A stretch of 11,699 bases of DNA from a bacterium (lineage in GTDB: Bacteria; UBA9089). Where the stretch lies: contig DNCN01000054.1 of the NCBI GenBank assembly GCA_003485015.1, positions 1 through 11,699 on the forward strand, written 5' to 3'. Positions 6,619 to 11,699 of the stretch are shown here, one piece after another; position 1 is the first letter of the stretch, and every line of letters starts with the position of its first letter. The notes under the pieces are model-generated. The model saw only the letters and a program-made list of their open reading frames with translations. It made no database searches and had not been told where the DNA came from. The position numbers and the translations under genes were made by a program.

Positions 6619-8364
6619 TTGAAAAAGATTATCTCTTTAATAGCCGTGATTCTTTTATTGGCAAGTGGTTGCGGTCAAAAGGATAAGCCTTGTGATATAG
6701 AAGCCCCCCAGAGCGCAACCTATGTTGAAACCATCGGCCGATACGGGGGCCAGATCACACTCTCAACTACCTCTGATCCTAAATCCTTTAACCCCATCTT
6801 AGCCAAGGAGACCTCAACCACGGTCATCACCGGTCTAATCTTTGAGGGACTGACTAGGACCAATGGTATTACCACCGAAGTAGAACCGAATCTAGCCAAA
6901 AGCTGGGAGGTAAGCGCCGATGGCCTCGTCTGGACCTTCTATCTAAGGGATGATGTCCTCTGGTCGGATGGAACACCTTTCACTGCCGATGATGTCGTCT
7001 TTACCTTCAAAGATCTGATCTATAACCCCGAAGTCCCAAACTCGGCTAAGGACATCTTCACCATTGAAGGAAAGGAGTTTGAGGTTGAAAAGGTGGACAA
7101 TTGCACCGTAAGATTCAAACTCCCTATCCGTTTTGCTCCCTTCTTAAGAAGTATGTCTCAAGAGATCCTCCCTTGCCATATCCTCAAAGAGAGTGTTAAG
7201 GCTGGTAGGTTCAATTCTACTTGGGGACTCGATGCCGCCCCTGAATCCGTCATCGGAACCGGTGCCTACAAACTGAAAGAGTACCTACCTGGTCAACATG
7301 TCCTCATGGTCAAAAACCCCCACTACTGGAAGAAGGACAAGTCCGACAATCGCCTCCCTTATATCGAAAAGATGCTCTACCTCATCGTCCAGAGTCAGGA
7401 CACAGCCTTTCTCAAATTTACTGAAGGCCAAACGGACTACTACAGCCTCCGAGGCTCAGACTACCCCATGCTCAAACCCAAAGAAGCCCAGGAGAATTTC
7501 ACCATTTATGAGACCGGACCTGCCTTTGGCACAAGCTTCTTGGTCTTTAACCAGAATCGCGATCGGAATCCCAAGACAAAGAAGCCTTATGTAGAGCCTA
7601 AAAAACTTAAATGGTTCACCAATCTCGATTTTAGAAGAGCCGTGGCACACGCCATCGATAAAGAATCGATAATAAAGATCCTGATGAATGGTCTGGGTTA
7701 TCCCCAACATTCGGCTATGAGCCCCTCCTCTGGGTTCTTCTACAATCCCAATGTCAAGGAGTATGAGTATGATCTCTCTAAGGCTAAAGCCGTCCTTCAA
7801 GAGGCGGGTTTCGGGGATCGGGATAACGACGGATTCATCGAGGATGAGGAAGGGAACCCAGTTGAATTCAACCTCTTTACCAACGCCGATAATACAGTCC
7901 GAGTAAAGATCGCTGAGATCATCCGTAAAGATCTCCAGGGCCTGGGGATGAAGGTCCATTTTACCCCCTTAGAATTCAATAACTTAGTAACGAAGCTCGA
8001 TTCTACCTATGATTGGGATGCAATCATCATTGGTCTAACCGGCGGGATAGAACCCCACTTCGGGAATAATGTCTGGCAATCATCCGGACATCTCCATATG
8101 TGGTTTCCAAAACAGAAACAGCCAGCTACAGACTGGGAAGCCAGAATAGATGAACTCTTCAATCTGGGGGTTCAGGAGCTCGATCAAGCAAAGCGAAAAG
8201 AGATCTATGATGAGTGGCAATTTCTTGTCTCTGAAAAACTACCCTTCATCTACACCGTGCTTCCTGCCTCAATCCTTGCCGTCAGGAACAAGTTTGGCAA
8301 TCTCTATCCCACTTCCTATGGTGGCGCCTTCCACAACTTAGAATACATCTACATTAAGGAATGA
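6619..8364 (+). CDS. ABC transporter substrate-binding lipoprotein, peptide/oligopeptide family (SBP family 5)
   Basis: Extracytoplasmic binding protein that delivers a solute, probably oligopeptide or similar, to the membrane permeases encoded next. 581 residues. The first codon is TTG, chosen because AAGGAG (6608-6613) stands 5 nt before it and the protein then starts with a lipoprotein signal: MKKIISLIAVILLLASGC, with the lipobox LASGC and lipidated Cys at 18. The mature chain carries family-5 motifs: DPKSFNPILAKETST (about 54-68), EGLTR, AKSWEVSADGLVWTFYLRDD, the signature DGTPFTADDVVFTF (117-130) and GTGAYKLKEYLPG. Its stop overlaps the start of the first permease (ATGA), a sign of coupled translation. 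The ligand cannot be read from sequence; families of this type also carry nickel, sugars or antimicrobial peptides. Confidence 0.95.
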   Translation: MKKIISLIAVILLLASGCGQKDKPCDIEAPQSATYVETIGRYGGQITLSTTSDPKSFNPILAKETSTTVITGLIFEGLTRTNGITTEVEPNLAKSWEVSADGLVWTFYLRDDVLWSDGTPFTADDVVFTFKDLIYNPEVPNSAKDIFTIEGKEFEVEKVDNCTVRFKLPIRFAPFLRSMSQEILPCHILKESVKAGRFNSTWGLDAAPESVIGTGAYKLKEYLPGQHVLMVKNPHYWKKDKSDNRLPYIEKMLYLIVQSQDTAFLKFTEGQTDYYSLRGSDYPMLKPKEAQENFTIYETGPAFGTSFLVFNQNRDRNPKTKKPYVEPKKLKWFTNLDFRRAVAHAIDKESIIKILMNGLGYPQHSAMSPSSGFFYNPNVKEYEYDLSKAKAVLQEAGFGDRDNDGFIEDEEGNPVEFNLFTNADNTVRVKIAEIIRKDLQGLGMKVHFTPLEFNNLVTKLDSTYDWDAIIIGLTGGIEPHFGNNVWQSSGHLHMWFPKQKQPATDWEARIDELFNLGVQELDQAKRKEIYDEWQFLVSEKLPFIYTVLPASILAVRNKFGNLYPTSYGGAFHNLEYIYIKE

Positions 8365-9335
8365 CAAGCTACATCTTCAGAAGACTCCTCCTTTCCATCC
8401 CTATGCTTATCGGAATGAGCTTTGTTACCTTTATGTTCATTCAACTTGCGCCAGGGGACTACTTCGACTCGATGAAGAGTAACCCCCTCATCAGCGAAGA
8501 GACCATCGAACGGTACAAAGCCCAATACCACCTCGATCGCCATCCCCTCATCCAGTATGGCTGTTGGCTAAAGAGTCTTCTCGGCGGTGACCTGGGCTAC
8601 TCATTCACCTGGATGATCCCTGTGTGGGACGTCATCAAGGGAAGGCTTTTCAATACCCTCATCCTCTCGGTCTCAAGCATCCTCTTCGCCTGGCTAATAG
8701 CCCTTCCCATCGGTATCTATGCTGCGGTCCACCAATACTCATGGAGGGATAGATTCTTCTCCTTCCTCTCCTTCATTGGGATGTCCATCCCCAACTTCTT
8801 CTTTGCCCTTCTCCTCCTATATCTTGCTTCGATAACCGGTATCCTTCCCTTGGGAGGGATGAGGTCCATAAACTACCCAAGTCTTACCCCCTTTGGTAAG
8901 ATCTGGGATCTCTTGCGACATCTAGTCATTCCCACCATCGTTATCGGTACTTCCAGTGTTGCTAGCCTTCAGAGGTTAATGAGGGGGAATATGCTGGAGG
9001 TCTTAAGGAGTCAATATATCACTATGGCTAGGGCCAAGGGCCTGCCTGAGAATCGGATCATCTATTGGCATGCGGCAAGGAACGCTATCAACCCCATGGT
9101 GACCATATTCGGCTATGAGCTTTCAGGACTCTTGAGTGGTGCAGCCCTCACCGAGAATATCTGCAACTGGCCGGGGTTAGGCAGTCTTATGCTTGAGGCG
9201 GTAAGGGCCCAGGACCTCTTCTTGGTCATGGGAAGCATGCTTATGGGAGGGGTACTACTCATCGCTGGAAACCTTGTAGCTGACATCTTACTCGTCTGGG
9301 TAGACCCCAGGATACGTTACACTAGCCGGGTGTAG
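8361..9335 (+). CDS. ABC transporter permease, DppB/OppB type
   Basis: First of two inner-membrane permease halves forming the channel for the solute delivered by the upstream lipoprotein. 324 residues. It starts with the family's MTSYIFRRLLLSIPMLIGMS and first membrane helix (about 9-29), followed by the periplasmic LAPGD motif (29-33). The remaining helices cluster at about 97-122, 131-158, 186-204, 245-268 and 285-313. The cytoplasmic EAA loop that docks with the ATPase reads YITMARAKGLPENRIIYWHA (219-238). The C-terminus VDPRIRY is standard. The ATG overlaps the stop of the binding-protein gene, and the AAGGA directly before it is too close to act as a spaced ribosome site, so coupling is likely. 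The EAA loop is intact, so an ATPase must be supplied from elsewhere. Confidence 0.95.
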   Translation: MTSYIFRRLLLSIPMLIGMSFVTFMFIQLAPGDYFDSMKSNPLISEETIERYKAQYHLDRHPLIQYGCWLKSLLGGDLGYSFTWMIPVWDVIKGRLFNTLILSVSSILFAWLIALPIGIYAAVHQYSWRDRFFSFLSFIGMSIPNFFFALLLLYLASITGILPLGGMRSINYPSLTPFGKIWDLLRHLVIPTIVIGTSSVASLQRLMRGNMLEVLRSQYITMARAKGLPENRIIYWHAARNAINPMVTIFGYELSGLLSGAALTENICNWPGLGSLMLEAVRAQDLFLVMGSMLMGGVLLIAGNLVADILLVWVDPRIRYTSRV

Positions 9336-9344
9336 ACTAAGAAA

Positions 9345-10436
9345 ATGACCAGAAGCCCAACTAGAATCGCCTTGGAGAGGTTAAGACGTCATCCCTTAGC
9401 TATTCTGGGTGGAGTGATCCTTTTTCTACTCTATCTTTCGGCGATCTTTGCTGACTTTATCGCCCCTTACCACTATGACCATGAATCCCGAATGAACTCC
9501 TACAATCCCCCTACCCGCTTACACTTCTTCGACGAAGAAGGTCGCTTCCATCTGAGACCTTTCATCTATCCCTACTCTTACGAATTCGACAAGTTTTATC
9601 AAAGGGTATACAAGGAAGATCGAACAAGGCCATACCCCCTCAAACTCCTCTGTAAGGGGGATGAGTATAGACTCCTGGGTATATTCAAGACCAACTATCA
9701 TCTCTTTGGGGTGGATGAAGGGGCAAGGTTCTACCTTCTGGGGGCCGACTCACGTGGACGGGATCTCTTCTCCAGACTCCTCTATGGTGGAAGGGTCTCG
9801 CTCTCTATCGGTCTTGTTGGCTGTCTCATCACCTTCATCTTGGGTATGACCATCGGAGGCATATCTGGTTACCTGGGAGGCAAGGTAGATAATCTCATCA
9901 TGCGCCTGTGCGAGATGGTGATGATGATCCCTGGTTTCTACCTGATGCTTGCTCTGCGAGCCGCCTTCCCACCCGAACTCTCCTCTGTTCAGGTTTACCT
10001 TCTCATCGTGGTCATCTTAAGCTTTATCGGCTGGGCAGGTATGGCCCGAGTAGTGAGAGGAATGGTTCTCTCGATAAGAGAGACGGAATTCGTCTTAGCC
10101 GCCAGGGCACAAGGGGTAAAGGACCTATCCATCATCTTTCGCCATATCCTCCCCAACCTCCTTTCCTATGTGATCGTCTCTCTCACCCTCTCTATTCCAG
10201 GCTACATCCTTGGCGAATCCGCCCTAAGCCTCCTTGGTCTGGGAATCCAAGACCCCCACGCAAGTTGGGGAAATCTCTTGGCTGAGGCGATGAATATTGC
10301 CCAGATAAAGTTCCATCCCTGGATCCTCACCCCAGGGCTCTTCATCTTTGTCACAGTGATGGCATTCAACTTCCTTGGTGATGGCCTGAGGGATGCCTTC
10401 GACCCCAAGGCCATTGCAGGAAGAGTAAGATTTTAA
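9345..10436 (+). CDS. ABC transporter permease, DppC/OppC type, with enlarged N-terminal periplasmic loop
   Basis: Second permease half, partner of the DppB-type protein 9 bp upstream. 363 residues, longer than the usual 280-310. An OppC-type cytoplasmic N-terminus leads to helix 1 (about 18-40). A hydrophilic stretch of about 90 residues follows (43-131) with many aromatic and acidic residues, including FFDEEGRFHLRPFIYPY and FGVDEGARFYLLG. The usual hallmark comes next, GADSRGRDLFSRLLYGGRVS (133-152), where typical members have only 30-40 residues between helix 1 and that motif. The EAA loop is at about 248-270 (LAARAQGVKDLSIIFRHILP), and a late LGLG, PHASWGNLLAEA block (297-315) is standard. 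The ending GDGLRDAFDPK is typical. The extra segment probably faces the periplasm and could interact with the binding protein; this is inference. Confidence 0.94.
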   Translation: MTRSPTRIALERLRRHPLAILGGVILFLLYLSAIFADFIAPYHYDHESRMNSYNPPTRLHFFDEEGRFHLRPFIYPYSYEFDKFYQRVYKEDRTRPYPLKLLCKGDEYRLLGIFKTNYHLFGVDEGARFYLLGADSRGRDLFSRLLYGGRVSLSIGLVGCLITFILGMTIGGISGYLGGKVDNLIMRLCEMVMMIPGFYLMLALRAAFPPELSSVQVYLLIVVILSFIGWAGMARVVRGMVLSIRETEFVLAARAQGVKDLSIIFRHILPNLLSYVIVSLTLSIPGYILGESALSLLGLGIQDPHASWGNLLAEAMNIAQIKFHPWILTPGLFIFVTVMAFNFLGDGLRDAFDPKAIAGRVRF

Positions 10437-10440
10437 GATA

Positions 10441-10453
10441 TTACTTTAAGTAA
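10441..10453. repeat. Short palindrome TTACTT-T-AAGTAA in the permease-ispF gap
   Basis: A 13-nt perfect inverted repeat lying between the permease stop and the ispF ribosome site. Too small and AT-rich to call an operator or terminator; noted because it is the only structure in the 30-bp gap. Confidence 0.25.
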
Positions 10454-10466
10454 AGGAATATAAGTT

Positions 10467-10955
10467 ATGTCATTCAAGGCAGGTTTAGGTCAAGATAGTC
10501 ATCGTTTTGAAGAAGGGACTAATAAACCCCTTATCCTCGGCGGGATCAAGATACCCTCTCGTCTCCCTCTGCGGGGGAATAGTGACAGCGATGTGGTCCT
10601 TCATGCCCTCTGTAACGCTATCTCCAGTATCAGTGGAAAGAATATCCTTGGCCGGTATGCTGATAGGCTCTGCAAAGAAGGTATTACCGATAGCAAGATC
10701 TATGTCAAGGAGGCCTTAAAGACACTGAAAGACTACCGGATAACCCATGTCTCAATAGCCATAGAGTGCCTAAGGCCAAAGATATCTCCTCACTTGGGAA
10801 AAATGCGCTCCAAGATAGCCGAGATCCTCGAAGTAAAAAAAAATGATGTGGGGATAACCGTAACTACAGGTGAAGGCCTTAGTGAATTTGGACAAGGCAA
10901 AGGTATCCAAGCTCTGGTGGTAGTCACCACCATCCCTCTATCTTCAAGCAAGTAA
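10467..10955 (+). CDS. ispF: 2-C-methyl-D-erythritol 2,4-cyclodiphosphate synthase, divergent form
   Basis: MEP-pathway enzyme that cyclises CDP-ME-2-phosphate with loss of CMP on the way to isoprenoids; normally a cytoplasmic trimer. 162 residues. Start ATG 10467 has AAGGA at 10453-10457. Metal ligands are kept: D10 and H12 in GLGQDSHRF, and H46 in DVVLHAL. The nucleotide-side motif reads TTGEGLSEFGQGKGI (133-147) where the usual form is TTTEKLGFTGRGEGI. The phosphate-contact His of the usual GHSDGDV is Asn here (GNSDSD, 37-42), and the conserved GDIGKLFPDTD loop is replaced by KNILGRYADRL. The fold assignment is firm; these changes place it in a divergent subgroup that I have seen described in some candidate-phylum bacteria. 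Activity as IspF is likely but not proven by sequence. It is 30 bp after the permease gene. A run of nine A at 10835-10843 lies in the coding region. Confidence 0.85.
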   Translation: MSFKAGLGQDSHRFEEGTNKPLILGGIKIPSRLPLRGNSDSDVVLHALCNAISSISGKNILGRYADRLCKEGITDSKIYVKEALKTLKDYRITHVSIAIECLRPKISPHLGKMRSKIAEILEVKKNDVGITVTTGEGLSEFGQGKGIQALVVVTTIPLSSSK

Positions 10956-11335
10956 TACCTGCCAAAAAAGATTTCTTTAGCACATCGTTAATGTCAACAA
11001 CCCAAAAGAATTATCTTTGAAGACTTAAACGATCCCTTAAGACAAATGCTCCAAAAGATCTGTCCAGGTTAAGGATCAATGTTCTGGAGAGAGAGAAGGA
11101 TCTTTTGTCGCGAATATGAGCCTCTGTAGATAACCCTACAAATTTCTGAAAAATCTGGAGAGCCACGAGGTAGTTGTCCATAATTTCCATGGGATTGCTG
11201 GCTTCTATTTCTTAAAGATTCTAATCTTCTGAGAAAGAATTGCATACCTTTCCACAAAATTTAAAGAAGAGCTAAAAATCTATTTCTAATCTGGTTAGTC
11301 ACCAAATAAGATACCCCCTGAGGAGAAAGATATAT
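10956..11335. other. Gene-poor interval between ispF and the IS110 remnant
   Basis: No recognised gene and no clear terminator after ispF. On the minus strand a 56-codon frame (11181-11011, start MDNYLVALQIFQKF, later DKRSFSLSRTLILNLDRSFG) looks protein-like but matches no family I can name. Another minus frame just upstream reads NFVERYAILSQKIRIFKK to a stop at 11205. Together they could be a decayed gene. An inverted repeat CAAAAGATC (11052-11060) / GATCTTTTG (11099-11107), with an inner CCAG/CTGG pair, lies within it. Confidence 0.35.
11052..11107. repeat. Inverted repeat CAAAAGATC / GATCTTTTG
   Basis: Nine-base arms (11052-11060 and 11099-11107) separated by 38 bp, with an inner CCAG/CTGG pairing that would extend the stem after an internal loop. 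No flanking target duplication was found, so it is not shown to be an element end. Confidence 0.4.
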
Positions 11336-11672
11336 TCAGGTGAGAAGATTGGCGATAGTCCTGGAATCTATCCGATCATTCTTGGTCTTTCCCCCATGGA
11401 CAGCCTTCATATAGAGGGCATGACCCAGGAAGAAGGAGATATTTTCTCCCTGGCAGGTATCGGCCAGCCAATACCAATTAAGGGTTGATTCAACACCAAC
11501 CACAATCTCCTTACGGTAGGGTTCGACAACCTTAAGAAAATAAGAAGGATCATTCAGCATATTGCGCTGAAAGACAATATCTCCCTTGGCATCCATAATG
11601 CAGACAAACATACTTTTGGCATAAAGGCTCAACTCCACAATAGAAGTCTTTTTGGATGACAGCGGTTTCCAT
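11336..11672 (-). pseudogene. IS110-family transposase, frameshifted and truncated remnant
   Basis: N-terminal third of a DEDD transposase. A good ribosome site AAGGAG (11684-11679) stands 6 nt before an ATG at 11672, opening METAVIQKDFYCGVE, the expected family start. At about 11626-11630 an extra C moves the frame, after which it continues LYAKSMFVCIMDAKGDIVFQ, then VVGVESTLNWYWLADTC, FFLGHALYMKAVHGGKTKND and RIDSRTIANLL. All are conserved landmarks of the DEDD domain. The first catalytic Asp (usual GIDLH) reads Glu here, while the VESTLNW Glu and the DRIDS aspartates remain. The frame ends at 11336 just after the ANLLT segment; the following family motif (AYVYP, RATRDLLRRR) and the C-terminal Ser domain are absent. 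A GTG at 11677 opens the downstream frame but lacks the family N-terminus. Inactive relic; the upstream end that would carry a bridge RNA is outside the window. Confidence 0.85.
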
Positions 11673-11699
11673 AACACTCTCCTTTCTGATTTTGAGATT

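Noticed and set aside
7456..7959. 167-codon open frame on the minus strand
   Set aside because: Lies wholly antisense to the binding-protein gene, which has strong family motifs; no ribosome site and no recognisable protein.
9908..10285. 125-codon plus-strand frame
   Set aside because: Out of frame inside the OppC-type permease gene; Pro/Arg/Ser-rich translation typical of a shadow frame.
11069..11257. 62-codon minus-strand frame beginning MWKGMQFF
   Set aside because: Arg/Ser-rich, no family resemblance; other frames in the same stretch look more protein-like.
11673..11699. IS110 bridge RNA
   Set aside because: In IS110-type elements it would lie upstream of the transposase, but only 27 bp of that side are in the window.

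Overview
The window is a bacterial chromosome segment of moderate GC, carrying surface-glycan, housekeeping and transport genes. A GT9 (heptosyltransferase-like) enzyme next to a GT2 suggests an organism with LPS or another complex surface glycan. SecG, a Cys-lipoprotein binding protein, bacterial-type ProRS and an MEP-pathway enzyme mark it as bacterial. The archaeal-type phosphoglycerate mutase and a divergent IspF fit an uncultured or deep-branching lineage. I cannot name a phylum from the sequence alone.

Layout. (1) 1-3094, minus strand: a surface-polysaccharide block. In transcription order it holds the decayed fragment of a GT4 glycosyltransferase (about 3094-2813), an AT-rich gap with a degenerate direct repeat, an intact GT2 enzyme (2420-1551), a small unrecognised protein that appears frameshifted near its start (1515-1175), and a GT9 enzyme running off the left edge. 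(2) 3118-4845, minus: proS. (3) 4846-4969: a compact divergent promoter region. (4) 4970-10955, plus: apgM, secG, an oligopeptide-type ABC transporter (binding lipoprotein and two permeases, no ATPase gene present) and a divergent ispF, all collinear with short gaps or overlaps. (5) 10956-11699: a gene-poor tail ending in a truncated, frameshifted IS110-family transposase on the minus strand.

How it works together: the plus-strand block probably forms one or two transcription units starting at a good extended -10 promoter. It combines glycolysis (apgM), protein export (secG), solute uptake and isoprenoid synthesis, which is an ordinary housekeeping mixture. The left block is a surface-glycan locus undergoing decay and the right end is an insertion-sequence graveyard. 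I found no CRISPR array, tRNA, rRNA, toxin-antitoxin or defence module, and nothing that makes a convincing case for a wholly new system. The best leads are the two decayed genes not visible as simple ORFs (GT4 relic and frameshifted IS110), the possibly frameshifted small protein between two glycosyltransferases, the active-site-divergent IspF and the ATPase-less transporter with an enlarged OppC-type permease.
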